Shown in pieces: positions 25,807 to 35,104 of a stretch of 64,000 nt of DNA (its first letter is position 1; each line of letters opens with the position of its first letter). Source of the stretch: Pseudonocardia sp. HH130630-07. Its GTDB lineage: Bacteria > Actinomycetota > Actinomycetes > Mycobacteriales > Pseudonocardiaceae. Below the pieces are notes generated by a model. It worked only from the letters and a program-made list of their open reading frames with translations. It was not told the origin of the DNA and did no database searches. The position numbers and the translations under genes are program-made. The stretch lies in the NCBI RefSeq assembly GCF_001698125.1, contig NZ_CP013854.1:2604001-2668000 (forward strand), read 5' to 3'.

Positions 25807-25822
25807 GTTAACGGTCATTAAC
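25807..25822. promoter_or_regulatory. TetR operator copy 3
   Basis: GTTAACGGTCATTAAC, 18 bp centre-to-centre from copy 2 and ending just before the accD ribosome site. A repressor bound here would block the start of transcription. Confidence 0.65.
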
Positions 25823-25835
25823 CGAGAGGGTGGAG

Positions 25836-27422
25836 ATGGTGGTCGGAGGAACGCAGGAGGCCCCGCGGATCGGTTCCGCGGTCGACCTGGCGGACGAGCG
25901 CTCCGTCGCCGCCGCCGCGGCGCACCGCGATCTGGTCGCGGACCTGAACGCGCAGCTCGCCACCGCCCGGCTCGGTGGCCCGGAACGGTCCCGGGTCCGG
26001 CACGTCGAACGCGGGAAACTGCTCCCGCGGGACCGGGTCGACACGCTGGTGGATCCGTCGTCGCCGTTCCTGGAACTGTCGCCGATGGCCGCCCACGGCA
26101 TGTACGACGACCAGGCCCCCGGTGCCGGGATCATCACCGGGGTAGGCCGTGTGGCCGGCCGGGAGTGCGTGATCGTCGCCAACGACGCGACGGTCAAGGG
26201 CGGCACCTACTTCCCGGTCACGGTCAAGAAGCACCTCCGCGCCCAGGAGGTGGCCGCCCAGAACCGGCTCCCCTGCATCTACCTCGTCGACTCCGGCGGC
26301 GCCTACCTGCCCGAGCAGGACCAGGTGTTCCCGGACCGGGAGCACTTCGGGCGGATCTTCTACAACCAGGCGCAGATGTCCGGCCGGGGCATCCCGCAGA
26401 TCGCCGCGGTACTGGGCTCGTGCACCGCGGGCGGCGCCTACGTCCCGGCGATGAGCGACGAGGCGGTGATCGTCCGCAACCAGGGGACGATCTTCCTCGG
26501 CGGCCCGCCGCTGGTCCGGGCGGCCACCGGCGAGGTCGTCACCGCCGAGGAGCTGGGCGGCGGCGACCTGCACTCGCGGACGTCCGGGGTGACCGACCAC
26601 CTGGCCACCGACGACGCCGACGCGCTGGCCAGGGTCCGCGCGATCGTCGCGACCCTGGGCCCGCGCGCACCCCGGCCGTGGGACGTGACACCGACCGAGG
26701 AGCCCGCCGTGGACCCGGCCGGGCTCTACGGGGTGGTGCCGACCGACTCGCGGACCCCCTACGACGTGCGCGAGGTGATCGCCCGGATCGTCGACGGCTC
26801 GCGGTTCTCCGAGTTCAAGTCGGAGTACGGCACCACGCTGGTCACCGGTTTCGCCCGGATCCACGGCCACCCGGTCGGCATCGTGGCGAACAACGGGATC
26901 CTGTTCTCCGAGTCCGCGCTGAAGGGCGCGCACTTCGTCGAGCTGTGCGACCAGCGCGGCATCCCGCTGGTGTTCCTGCAGAACATCTCCGGTTTCATGG
27001 TCGGCCGCGAGTACGAGGCCGGCGGGATCGCGAAGAACGGCGCGAAGATGGTGACCGCGGTCGCCTCCACCCGGGTGCCGAAACTGACCGTCGTCATCGG
27101 CGGGTCGTTCGGGGCCGGGAACTACTCGATGTGCGGGCGGGCGTACTCGCCCCGGTTCCTGTTCATGTGGCCGAACGCCCGGATCTCGGTGATGGGCGGC
27201 GAGCAGGCGGCCACCGTGCTGGGCACCGTCGGTTCGGGCGTCGATCCGGACTCGATCCGGGAGCAGTACGAGACCCAGGGGCACCCCTACTACTCGACCG
27301 CCCGGCTGTGGGACGACGGCGTCATCGATCCCGCCGACACCCGCACCGTGCTCGGGCTGTCCCTGTCCGTGGCCGCCAACGCGCCCCTGGCCGACCCGGC
27401 CTTCGGCGTCTTCCGGATGTGA
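25836..27422 (+). CDS. acyl-CoA carboxylase beta subunit (methylcrotonyl-CoA carboxylase type)
   Basis: Carboxyltransferase half of a biotin-dependent acyl-CoA carboxylase. The 528-residue protein has both crotonase-like lobes: [19 protein letters not shown], the oxyanion-hole regions [24 protein letters not shown] and [17 protein letters not shown], and [43 protein letters not shown]. The motif EQDQVFPD and the gene order favour methylcrotonyl-CoA carboxylase (AccD1 type) in leucine breakdown over acetyl/propionyl-CoA carboxylase. GAGAGGG lies 5 nt before the ATG at 25836; an in-frame GTG at 25830 is also possible. First gene of a three-gene operon under two TetR operators. Confidence 0.88.
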   Translation: MVVGGTQEAPRIGSAVDLADERSVAAAAAHRDLVADLNAQLATARLGGPERSRVRHVERGKLLPRDRVDTLVDPSSPFLELSPMAAHGMYDDQAPGAGIITGVGRVAGRECVIVANDATVKGGTYFPVTVKKHLRAQEVAAQNRLPCIYLVDSGGAYLPEQDQVFPDREHFGRIFYNQAQMSGRGIPQIAAVLGSCTAGGAYVPAMSDEAVIVRNQGTIFLGGPPLVRAATGEVVTAEELGGGDLHSRTSGVTDHLATDDADALARVRAIVATLGPRAPRPWDVTPTEEPAVDPAGLYGVVPTDSRTPYDVREVIARIVDGSRFSEFKSEYGTTLVTGFARIHGHPVGIVANNGILFSESALKGAHFVELCDQRGIPLVFLQNISGFMVGREYEAGGIAKNGAKMVTAVASTRVPKLTVVIGGSFGAGNYSMCGRAYSPRFLFMWPNARISVMGGEQAATVLGTVGSGVDPDSIREQYETQGHPYYSTARLWDDGVIDPADTRTVLGLSLSVAANAPLADPAFGVFRM

Positions 27423-27430
27423 GGGCCCTC

Positions 27431-29494
27431 GTGGAACCGGCACTGTTCGACACCGTCCTGGTGGCCAACCGCGGCGAGATCGCCGTCCGCGTCGTCCGCA
27501 CCCTGCGCGCGCTGGGGATCCGCTCGGTCGCGGTGTACTCCGACGCCGACTCCGGCGCCCCGCACGTCCGCGCGGCCGACGAGGCGGTCCGGATCGGACC
27601 GGCCGCGGCCGCGGAGTCCTACCTGTCGATCGAGAACGTGATCGCCGCGGCCCGGGCCACCGGCGCGCAGGCGATCCATCCGGGCTACGGCTTCCTGTCC
27701 GAGAACACCGCGTTCGCCGCCGCCTGCGAGCGGGCCGGGATCGTGTTCGTCGGGCCGCCGCCGTCGGCGATCGAGGCGATGGGCGACAAGATCCGGGCCA
27801 AGCGGACCGTCTCGGCGGCCGGGGTCCCGGTCGTCCCGGGGTCGGACGGCGCGGGCCTGTCCGACGAGGACCTGACCGCCGTCGTCGCCGAGGTGGGCTA
27901 TCCCGTCCTGCTCAAGCCGTCCGCCGGGGGCGGCGGCAAGGGCATGCGTGAGGTGCACGGGCCCGCGGAGCTCGCCGACGCGATCGCCGGAGCCCGGCGC
28001 GAGGCCCGCGGCTCCTTCGGCGACGACACCCTGCTCGTCGAGCGGCTGGTCACCACGCCCCGGCACATCGAGATCCAGGTCATGGCCGACGCCCACGGCG
28101 GCGTCGTGCACCTCGGCGAGCGCGAGTGCTCGCTGCAGCGGAGGCACCAGAAGATCATCGAGGAGGCGCCGTCGGCGCTGCTCACCGACGCGCAGCGGGC
28201 CGGGATGGGCCGTGCGGCGTGCGAGGCGGCCCGCGCGGTCGGCTACACCGGTGCCGGGACCGTCGAGTTCATCGTCAGCTCCGACCGCCCGGACCAGTTC
28301 TTCTTCCTGGAGATGAACACCCGGCTGCAGGTCGAGCACCCGGTCACCGAGGAGGTCACCGGCCTGGACCTGGTCGAGCTGCAGCTGCGGGTCGCCGCCG
28401 GGGAGCCGCTGCCGATCGGCCAGGACGACGTGGTGCTCACCGGCCACGCGATGGAGGCCAGGGTCTACGCCGAGACGACGTCGGTCTCCGGCGACGCGCT
28501 GACGTTCCTGCCGTCCGGCGGCGAGATCCTGGAGTGGACGCCCGCCGAGGGCGTGCGGGTCGACTCCGGCGTCGCGACCGGGACCGTCGTCGGGTCCGAC
28601 TACGACCCGATGCTCGCCAAGGTGATCACCCACGGGGCCACCCGCGCCGAGGCACTGCGCCGGCTCGACGCGGCGCTGCGGGACACCAGGCTGCTCGGGA
28701 TCGACGGCAACGTCGGTTTCCTGCGGAACCTGCTGGCCGACGACGACGTCCGCGCCGGGCGCCTCGACACCGGCCTGATCGCCCGGCGCGGTGCCGCGCT
28801 GGCCGACACGGGCGTTCCCGACGACGTGCTCGGAGCCGTCGCCGGGTACGGGCTGCTGCAGCGCGAGCCCGGGCCGGGCGTCGTCGACCCGTTCGACGTC
28901 CCCGGTGGCTGGCGGGTCGGCGGACCGGCCTGGACCGTACGACGGCTGGTCGCGGGCGGGGCCGGTACGGCGGCGACCGAGATCCGGGTCCGCGGCCGGG
29001 CCGCGGACTTCGAGCTGGCGCTGCCCGGCCCGGACCCGGCGGGGCACACCGTGCCCGGCGTGCCGGCCGCCCCGGTCGTGCGGTGCCGCACCGTCGTCAC
29101 CGGACCGGGGACGATCGCGCACACGCACGACGGGCGGACCCGCCGCTACCCGGTGGCCCGCGGCGCCGACGGGACGCTCTGGATCTCCCGGGACGGCCGG
29201 ACCTGGGGCGTGCGCGAGCAGGAGCCGACCGAGGCCGCCGCGACGGCGTCGTCCGGTCCCGGTGACGGTGCGGTCCGCTCGCCGATGCCCGGCACCGTGA
29301 CGGTCGTCGACGTCGCCGACGGCGACACCGTCGTCGCCGGGCAGAAGCTCGTGGTCGTCGAGGCCATGAAGATGGAACACGTGCTCACCGCCGCCGTCGG
29401 CGGGACGGTGCGTGAGCTGAGGGCACGACCCGGCGGCACCGTCGCGAAGGACGCGGTGCTGCTGGTCGTCGACACCGGAGAGGACACGCCATGA
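27431..29494 (+). CDS. acyl-CoA carboxylase alpha subunit (biotin carboxylase + BCCP)
   Basis: A 687-residue protein that carboxylates and carries biotin for the neighbouring beta subunit. Biotin carboxylase domain: [28 protein letters not shown], the ATP-grasp loop [57 protein letters not shown]. The C-terminal biotinyl domain has the target Lys in [16 protein letters not shown] start at 27431, 8 nt after accD stops; the 3' end overlaps the dehydrogenase ATG by 4 nt. It is equivalent to mycobacterial AccA1 in gene order. Confidence 0.92.
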   Translation: MEPALFDTVLVANRGEIAVRVVRTLRALGIRSVAVYSDADSGAPHVRAADEAVRIGPAAAAESYLSIENVIAAARATGAQAIHPGYGFLSENTAFAAACERAGIVFVGPPPSAIEAMGDKIRAKRTVSAAGVPVVPGSDGAGLSDEDLTAVVAEVGYPVLLKPSAGGGGKGMREVHGPAELADAIAGARREARGSFGDDTLLVERLVTTPRHIEIQVMADAHGGVVHLGERECSLQRRHQKIIEEAPSALLTDAQRAGMGRAACEAARAVGYTGAGTVEFIVSSDRPDQFFFLEMNTRLQVEHPVTEEVTGLDLVELQLRVAAGEPLPIGQDDVVLTGHAMEARVYAETTSVSGDALTFLPSGGEILEWTPAEGVRVDSGVATGTVVGSDYDPMLAKVITHGATRAEALRRLDAALRDTRLLGIDGNVGFLRNLLADDDVRAGRLDTGLIARRGAALADTGVPDDVLGAVAGYGLLQREPGPGVVDPFDVPGGWRVGGPAWTVRRLVAGGAGTAATEIRVRGRAADFELALPGPDPAGHTVPGVPAAPVVRCRTVVTGPGTIAHTHDGRTRRYPVARGADGTLWISRDGRTWGVREQEPTEAAATASSGPGDGAVRSPMPGTVTVVDVADGDTVVAGQKLVVVEAMKMEHVLTAAVGGTVRELRARPGGTVAKDAVLLVVDTGEDTP

Positions 29495-30633
29495 GCACCG
29501 CCGAGGACTACGAGGCACTGCGGGCCTCGGTCGAGGAGTTCGCGCGCAAGGAGGTGGCCCCGGTGATCGGGGACCTCTACATCCGCGAGGAGTTCCCGTA
29601 CGACATCACCGCGAAGATGGGCGCGATGGGCCTGTTCGGCCTGCCGATCGGCGAGGAGCACGGCGGCATGGGCGGCGACTACTACGCCCTCTGCCTGGCC
29701 CTGGAGGAGCTGGCCAGGGTCGACTCGTCGGTCGCGATCACCGTCGAGGCCGGTGTCGGGCTCGGCGCGATGCCGATCCACCGGTTCGGCACCGACGAGC
29801 AGAAGGCCCGCTGGCTGCCCGATCTCGCGGCCGGTCGCGCGCTCGGGGCGTTCGGCCTCACCGAGCCCGGCGGCGGGTCCGACGCGGGCGCCACCCGCAC
29901 CACGGCCCGGCTCGACGGCGGCGAGTGGGTGATCAACGGCTCGAAGTGCTTCATCACCAACTCCGGCACCGACATCACTTCGGTCGTCACCGTCACCGCC
30001 GTCACCGGGGAGAAGCCGGACGGCCGCAAGGAGATCTCGGCGATCCTCGTCCCGTCCGGGACGCCCGGGTTCACCGTCGGTCCGAAGTACTCCAAGGTCG
30101 GCTGGAACTGCAGCGACACCCGCGAGCTGTTCTTCGACGACGTCCGGGTGCCGGAGGCGAACCTGCTCGGCGAGCGCGGCCGCGGCTACGCCCAGTTCCT
30201 GTCCATCCTGGACGAGGGCCGGGTCGCGATCGCCGCGCTGTCGGCCGGGCTGGCGCAGGGCTGCGTCGACGAGTCGGTCCGCTACGCCGGCGAGCGCGAG
30301 GCGTTCGGGAACACGATCGGCTCCTACCAGGCCGTCCAGTTCATGATCGCGGAGATGGAGGCGCGGGCGCACACCGCGCGCCTGGCCTGGCAGCACGCGG
30401 CCCGCCTGCTCGTGGCGGGCGAGCCGTTCAAGAAGGAGGCGGCGATCGCCAAGCTCGTCTCGTCGAACGCGGCGATGGACAACGCGCGCGCGGCCACCCA
30501 GGTGTTCGGCGGGTACGGCTTCATGAACGAGTACCCGGTCGGGCGGTTCTACCGCGACGCGAAGATCCTGGAGATCGGCGAGGGCACCTCCGAGGTGCAG
30601 AAGATGCTGATCGCCCGGCACCTGGGTCTCTGA
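29491..30633 (+). CDS. acyl-CoA dehydrogenase (branched/short-chain, FadE19-like)
   Basis: FAD-dependent dehydrogenase forming 2-enoyl-CoA. The 380-residue protein has [45 protein letters not shown] and the C-terminal [20 protein letters not shown]. In [13 protein letters not shown] a Glu occupies the catalytic site used by short-chain and 2-methyl-branched-chain enzymes. Isovaleryl-CoA dehydrogenases have Gly or Ala there and use a Glu elsewhere. So the enzyme may act on 2-methylbutyryl- or isobutyryl-CoA despite being next to a methylcrotonyl-type carboxylase. ATGA overlap with accA shows operon coupling. Confidence 0.85.
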   Translation: MSTAEDYEALRASVEEFARKEVAPVIGDLYIREEFPYDITAKMGAMGLFGLPIGEEHGGMGGDYYALCLALEELARVDSSVAITVEAGVGLGAMPIHRFGTDEQKARWLPDLAAGRALGAFGLTEPGGGSDAGATRTTARLDGGEWVINGSKCFITNSGTDITSVVTVTAVTGEKPDGRKEISAILVPSGTPGFTVGPKYSKVGWNCSDTRELFFDDVRVPEANLLGERGRGYAQFLSILDEGRVAIAALSAGLAQGCVDESVRYAGEREAFGNTIGSYQAVQFMIAEMEARAHTARLAWQHAARLLVAGEPFKKEAAIAKLVSSNAAMDNARAATQVFGGYGFMNEYPVGRFYRDAKILEIGEGTSEVQKMLIARHLGL

Positions 30634-30649
30634 CCCACCCACCCTCCGG

Positions 30650-30685
30650 CCTCACCCGCCTCACCCGCCTCACCCGCCTCACTCG
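30650..30685. repeat. tandem 9-bp repeat, four units
   Basis: Unit CCTCACCCG repeated four times (last unit CCTCACTCG) just after the dehydrogenase stop. Non-coding; it may vary in copy number between strains. Confidence 0.8.
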
Positions 30686-30709
30686 CCCCGCTCACCCCAC
30701 CCCAAGCCG

Positions 30710-30758
30710 CACTCATGGAGCTAGAGCCTCGCCTGGCCGGGCTCTAGCTCCATGAGTG
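30710..30758. repeat. 49-bp palindromic repeat, copy A
   Basis: Two 19-nt arms around an 11-nt loop. Left arm CACTCATGGAGCTAGAGCC, right arm its perfect complement. The outer 12 bases (CACTCATGGAGC) are identical in the copies at 31988 and 62515, while the inner stem differs but keeps pairing. It lies between the dehydrogenase and oxidoreductase genes. Confidence 0.85.
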
Positions 30759-30808
30759 GGCCTCGGGGCGGGTGGGTGCGGGCGGGGCCGTGGGGGTAGA
30801 CCGTACTC

Positions 30809-31840
30809 ATGGGTAACGACGTCAACCGTCAGGTGCGGCTCGCCGCGCGGCCGCAGGGGACTCCGGGGCCGGAGGTCTGGGAGCACACCTCCGAGCCGGT
30901 CCCGGAGCCGGGTGCGGGGCGGCTCGTCGTCCGGGTCAGCCACCTCTCGCTCGACCCGGCGATGCGCGGCTGGATGAACGAGGGGAAGTCCTACGCACCG
31001 CCGGTCGGGCTCGGCGAGGTGATGCGGGCGCTGGGCCTGGGCCGGGTCGTGGCCTCGCGGCACCCGGAGTTCTCGGTCGGGGACACGGTGACCGGCGTCG
31101 TCGGGATCCAGGAGTACCTCGAGTCCGACGGCTCCGGCCTGCAGAAGGTGCAGCCCGCCGACGGCGTCCCGCCGGAGCGCTACCTCGCGCTGCTCGGCAT
31201 GACCGGCATGACCGCCTACTTCGGGCTGTTCGACGTCGGTGCGCTGGCCGAGGGCGAGACGGTCGTCGTGTCCGGGGCCGCCGGTGCGGTCGGCAGTGTC
31301 GTCGGGCAGCTCGCGAGGATCCGCGGGGCCCGGGTGATCGGGATCGCCGGGGGCCCGGAGAAGTGTTCGTGGCTCACCGGCGAGCTGGGCTTCGACGCGG
31401 CGATCGACTACCGCACGGAGAACGTCTCGCAGCGCCTGAAGGAGCTGGCACCGGACGGCGTCGACGTCTACTTCGACAACGTCGGCGGCGACATCCTGGA
31501 GGCCGTGCTCGGCCGGCTCGCGATGCACGCCCGGATCGTCATCTGCGGGGCGATCAGCCGGTACAACGCCGAGGGCGTCCCGGCCGGGCCGCGCAACTAC
31601 ATGAACCTGCTGGTGTTCCGGGCCCGGATGGAGGGGTTCCTGGTCGGCGACTACGCCGAGCGCTGGGGCGAGGCGGCCGCCGAGCTCGCCGGATGGCTGG
31701 CGGAGGGCCGCATCCACAGCCGGGAGGACGTCGTCGACGGGACCGTGGACGACTTCCCCGAGGTGCTGCTGCGGCTGTTCCGCGGGGAGAACACCGGCAA
31801 ACTGGTCCTGCGCCTGGGGGAGACCCGGACCGGCTCGTGA
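30809..31840 (+). CDS. NADP-dependent oxidoreductase, zinc-less MDR family (CurA/LTB4DH type)
   Basis: A 343-residue medium-chain reductase that reduces the double bond of enones or 2-alkenals with NADPH, by family. It lacks the catalytic zinc Cys residues. Family features are LSLDPAMRGWMNEGKSY, LLGMTGMTAYFGL, the nucleotide-binding VVVSGAAGAVGSVVGQLARIRGA-type motif, YFDNVGGDILEAVL, and ICGAISRYN. The start is the ATG 50 bp after palindrome A. A strong hairpin follows the stop directly. Confidence 0.88.
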   Translation: MGNDVNRQVRLAARPQGTPGPEVWEHTSEPVPEPGAGRLVVRVSHLSLDPAMRGWMNEGKSYAPPVGLGEVMRALGLGRVVASRHPEFSVGDTVTGVVGIQEYLESDGSGLQKVQPADGVPPERYLALLGMTGMTAYFGLFDVGALAEGETVVVSGAAGAVGSVVGQLARIRGARVIGIAGGPEKCSWLTGELGFDAAIDYRTENVSQRLKELAPDGVDVYFDNVGGDILEAVLGRLAMHARIVICGAISRYNAEGVPAGPRNYMNLLVFRARMEGFLVGDYAERWGEAAAELAGWLAEGRIHSREDVVDGTVDDFPEVLLRLFRGENTGKLVLRLGETRTGS

Positions 31841-31902
31841 TGATCAGCGATCGGGAAGGGATCCGGCCACCCGTGGCCGTCCTGCTTCCCGATCCGTGAT
31901 CA
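31841..31902 (+). terminator. long hairpin terminator after the oxidoreductase gene
   Basis: Outer arms TGATCAGCGATCGGGAAG and its complement pair with two mismatches, enclosing an inner GGCCAC/GTGGCC stem. It begins at the first base after the TGA. No U-tract. Confidence 0.6.
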
Positions 31903-31987
31903 CCGGGTTCCTGGCCGCCGTCCGACCTCCGGGGGCGCAGGGCGCGTCCCGTCCGGTCCGGTCGCCACTCCGGCCCCACCCGATCGG

Positions 31988-32036
31988 CACTCATGGAGCA
32001 AGAGCCCGGCCGGACGAGGCTTTGGCTCCATGAGTG
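31988..32036. repeat. 49-bp palindromic repeat, copy B
   Basis: Left arm CACTCATGGAGCAAGAGCC, loop 11 nt, right arm GGCTTTGGCTCCATGAGTG. Seventeen of 19 positions pair by Watson-Crick rules, one is a G-U pair and one a mismatch. It lies 72 bp upstream of the spermidine-synthase-like gene; its ATGAGTG gives a spurious upstream in-frame start. Confidence 0.85.
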
Positions 32037-32107
32037 CACAACGGGGCGGGGTGCGAGGGGCGGGGCCTGGTTCCCGGGGAGCCGTTCCCGGACGGCACGA
32101 TGGCCCG

Positions 32108-33571
32108 GTGCGCCTCGCCATCGCCCGGACCGCCGTCGTCGTGTCGGGGGCGGCGATCCTCGTCGTCGAGACCCTCGCCACCCGGCTGGTCGCGCCGTAC
32201 GTCGGCCTCACCCTGGAGTCGACGACCGCCGTGATCGGGGTGGCGCTCGCCGGGATCGCCGCGGGCGCCGCGCTCGGCGGGCGCTGGGCCGACCGGCACG
32301 ACCCGGTGGCCGTCGCGGCGCTGATGCTCGTCGTCGGCGGGCTCGGGACGCTCGCGGTGCGGCCGCTGGTACGGCTGCTCGGCCCGGTGCTCGGGGCCGG
32401 GCCGTCCGCGGCGGTGCTGCTCGTCGCGGCGTCCACGCTGGTCTCGGTGACCGCGCTGTCCGCGGTCACGCCCGCGGTCACCAGGGCCCGGCTGACCGGG
32501 CTCGACCGGTCCGGGGAGGTCATCGGCGGGCTGTCCGCGGCCGGGACGATCGGGTCGCTCGCGGGCACCTTCCTCACCGGGTTCGTGCTGGTCGCGCTGT
32601 TCCCGGTGAGCGTGATCCTGCTCCTCACGGCGGCCGCGTGCCTGCTGCTCGGCGTGCTGGTGGCACCGTGGCGGCGCCGTCGGGACGTCGCCCGGGGCGG
32701 CACCGCTGCCGTCCTGCTCGCGGTCGCGCTGGTCGCCGTGCCGGGCCGGTGCGACGCCGACACCACCTACTACTGCGCCTCGGTGCAGCCCGATCCCGGC
32801 GATCCCGCCGGGCGCTACCTCGTGCTCGACGACCTGCGGCACTCCTACGTCCGGCTCGGCGACCCGGCGCACCTGGAGTTCGCCTACACCAAGCGGTTCG
32901 CCGCGGCCGTCGACACGGCGTTCGGGCCCGCGCGGGCGCTGGACGTCGTGCACGTCGGCGGGGGCGCGCTCACCATGCCGCGCTGGCTGGCCGCGACCCG
33001 GCCCGGGAGCACGTCGGCCGTGCTGGAGCTGGACCGCGGCGTGGTCGACCTGGGCGTCCGCGAGCTGGAGGCCGGCGGGATCCCGGGAACCACCGTGCGC
33101 ACCGGTGACGCCAGGGCTGGGCTGGCCGAGCGGCCGGACGACTCGGCGGACGTCGTCATCGGGGACGCGTTCGGCGCCCGCTCGGTGCCGTGGCACCTGT
33201 CCACGGTCGAGTTCGTCGACGAGGTCCGGCGGGTCCTGCGGCCGGGCGGGCTCTACCTGCTCAACGTCATCGACCGGGACCCGCTGGAGCTGGTGCGTGC
33301 GGCCACCGCCACCGTCGGCACCCGGTTCGGCTCGACCGGGCTGGTGGCCCGCCCGTCGGAGTTCGCACCGGGGGGCGGCGGGAACGTCGTGGTCGTCGCG
33401 TCCGACCGGCCGCTCGACCCGGCGGCCCTGGACGGCGCGGTGACGCGCGCCGGGGAGCCCGGCGCCGTCCTGGACCCCGGCCGTACCTCGGCCTTCGCCG
33501 CCGGCGCACCCGTGCTGACCGACGACCGGGCCCCGGTCGACCAGCTCATCACCACCGGGCTGGAGGGCTGA
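32108..33571 (+). CDS. membrane-anchored spermidine synthase-like protein
   Basis: A 487-residue fusion. The first 210 residues form about six hydrophobic helices starting VRLAIARTAVVVSGAAILVVETLATRLVAPYVGL, typical of fused MFS/spermidine-synthase proteins. The C-terminal half is a Rossmann aminopropyltransferase-like domain with VVHVGGGALTMPRWLA, SAVLELDRGVVDLGV, TGDARAGL and VVIGDAFGARSVPWHL. Whether it makes polyamines or uses another substrate is unknown. GTG at 32108 opens directly into the first helix; the ATG at 32030 belongs to palindrome B and adds only low-complexity residues. Confidence 0.8.
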   Translation: MRLAIARTAVVVSGAAILVVETLATRLVAPYVGLTLESTTAVIGVALAGIAAGAALGGRWADRHDPVAVAALMLVVGGLGTLAVRPLVRLLGPVLGAGPSAAVLLVAASTLVSVTALSAVTPAVTRARLTGLDRSGEVIGGLSAAGTIGSLAGTFLTGFVLVALFPVSVILLLTAAACLLLGVLVAPWRRRRDVARGGTAAVLLAVALVAVPGRCDADTTYYCASVQPDPGDPAGRYLVLDDLRHSYVRLGDPAHLEFAYTKRFAAAVDTAFGPARALDVVHVGGGALTMPRWLAATRPGSTSAVLELDRGVVDLGVRELEAGGIPGTTVRTGDARAGLAERPDDSADVVIGDAFGARSVPWHLSTVEFVDEVRRVLRPGGLYLLNVIDRDPLELVRAATATVGTRFGSTGLVARPSEFAPGGGGNVVVVASDRPLDPAALDGAVTRAGEPGAVLDPGRTSAFAAGAPVLTDDRAPVDQLITTGLEG

Positions 33572-33669
33572 GGCCCACCGGACGCCGGGGCCCGCCGCCC
33601 GCCGCCGCGGTCACGCTAGGGTCACGGCGGGACGGGCCGCGGGGCCCGCCGGTACGAGGGGGAGAAGCC

Positions 33670-34110
33670 GTGGCGACCTGGGACGACCTGCACTCCTACG
33701 TGGTGGTGCGGTACGAGATCGTGCGGCAGACGGCGTCCGAGCTGCGCTTCCGGCTCCCCACGACCGGTGACCGCACGCAGCTCGTCATCGTCAAGCGGGT
33801 CCGGGAGGACGCCGCCCAGCCGGGCGTCGAGATCACCGACGCCGCGGCCGCCGTCGCCGACCCGGACCAGGAGTGGGTGCAGATCGAGTCGCCGGTGGCC
33901 CGGGTCGCCGACGTCGACCTGGCCAGGGCCCTGGAGCTCGCCGGGCCCTCGGTCGTCGGCGGGCTCGCGGCGGAGGAGGGCGTCGTCGTCTACCGGCACT
34001 CGATCCCGCTCGGCCCGGCCGCGCTGGACGGCTTCGAGTTCCCCTTCCGCCAGGTCGTCCACCTGGCCGACGAGCTGGAGCACGCCCTGACCGGCCGCGA
34101 CGACAACTAG
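33670..34110 (+). CDS. small unknown protein (possible chaperone-like fold)
   Basis: A 146-residue protein starting with GTG after a GGGGGAGAAG ribosome site. It has alternating strands (YVVVRYEIVRQTASELRFRL, QLVIVKRV, WVQIESPVARVADVDLARALEL, GVVVYRHSIPLG) and a C-terminal helix (FRQVVHLADELEHALTG). This layout resembles YbjN/CesT-like chaperone folds, but that is a weak guess and no motif proves it. Its TAG stop lies in the CTAG at the left border of IS copy 2. Confidence 0.7.
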   Translation: MATWDDLHSYVVVRYEIVRQTASELRFRLPTTGDRTQLVIVKRVREDAAQPGVEITDAAAAVADPDQEWVQIESPVARVADVDLARALELAGPSVVGGLAAEEGVVVYRHSIPLGPAALDGFEFPFRQVVHLADELEHALTGRDDN

Positions 34111-35054
34111 GGCGTGTCTCCCAGATAGGCGGACCGGGGTGCGCGATGCTTGATCGGTGCCGCGTACCGCTGTCCTGACTGATGCCCAGTGGGCCCGTCT
34201 GGCGCCGCTGTTGCCCTCCTCCGAGGGTCGTCGCGGGTGCCCGTTCCGCGATGACCGCCGGGTGCTCGAGGGGATCATCTACCGGTATCGGTGCGGGCTT
34301 CCCTGGCGCGACGTCCCAGCCGAGTTCGGGCCGTGGCAGACGTTGTGGAAGCGGCACCGCCGCTACAGCGGCGACGGCACCTGGGACCACATCCTGGCTG
34401 CTCTTCTGGTCGAGGCCGACGCCGCCGAGGTGCTCGGGTGGGCGGTCAGCGTGGACTCCACGATCATCCGTGCCCACCAGCACGCCGCGACCCTCAAGCG
34501 CGACACAGGGGGCCGGATCGAACTACACGAATCTGCTCGCCGAACCAGCAGATCACGCGCTGGGACGGTCCCGCGGAGGGCTGTCGACGAAGATCCACCA
34601 GCTCGTTGACGGGCACGGCCGCCCGCTGGTGGTCCTCCTCGGCCCCGGCCAGGGCGGCGACTCGCCAATGTTTCCGCACCTGATGGCGCGCCTGAGCATC
34701 GCCCGACCGGGCCCGGGACGACCCCGGACCCGGCCTGAACGCGTGCGCGCGGACAAGGCCTACTCCTCACGCGCGATCCGCCGGCACCTGCGCGAGCGCC
34801 GGATCATCGCTGTCATTCCGGAGCCCTCTGACCAGCAGGGACACCGCAAACGACGGGGCTCACGCGGTGGCCGACCGCCCGCATTCGATCCGGTCGACTA
34901 CCGAAACCGCAACGTCGTCGAGTGCGGGTTCTGCCACGTCAAGCAGTGGCGCGGGCTGGCCACCCGTTACGACAAGCTCGCCCTGACCTTCCGCGGCGGC
35001 GCCGTCCTGAAGGCGATCGTCACCTGGCTCCGCGCATTGGGAGACACGCCCTAG
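34107..35054 (+). mobile_element. IS5-family element, copy 2
   Basis: Element body 34111-35050 (940 bp) with CTAG on both sides (34107-34110 and 35051-35054). Terminal inverted repeats are GGCGTGTCTCCCA at the left and the same motif read inwards at the right. Nearly identical to the copy at 60.9 kb, with at least two base differences (one changes a Cys to Arg in orfA, one is in an end). It sits at the stop codon of the small unknown gene and 50 bp upstream of the superoxide dismutase start. Confidence 0.93.
34157..35054 (+). CDS. IS5-family DDE transposase, two overlapping frames
   Basis: OrfA (GTG at 34157, closed at 34609) carries LTDAQWARLAPLLPSSEGRR, GLPWRDVPAEFGPWQTLWKR and the first catalytic Asp in SVDSTIIRAHQHA. 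OrfB, in the +1 frame, carries HALGRSRGGLSTKIH, the second Asp in RADKAYSS and the catalytic Glu in the Y-(2)-R-(3)-E-(6)-K signature YRNRNVVECGFCHVK. A full DDE enzyme needs a frame change, probably at the five-G run (34508-34512) where the frames overlap. The frame ends at TAG in the right-hand CTAG, so the element brings no stop of its own. Likely active. Confidence 0.88.
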
Positions 35055-35057
35055 TCG

Positions 35058-35075
35058 CAGGTCACACCTGACCTG
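35058..35075. promoter_or_regulatory. palindrome CAGGTCA-N4-TGACCTG upstream of sod
   Basis: CAGGTCACACCTGACCTG has perfect 7-bp arms. It lies 30 bp before the superoxide dismutase start and only 4 bp from the right border of IS copy 2. A likely repressor site; the regulator is unknown. Confidence 0.5.
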
Positions 35076-35104
35076 AAGTCCGGTACAGGTCCGAGGCTTC
35101 GGTC

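Noticed and set aside
32030-32107. ATG at 32030 as start of the spermidine-synthase-like gene
   Set aside because: That ATG belongs to palindrome B and would add 26 low-complexity residues before the first membrane helix; GTG at 32108 opens directly into the helix.
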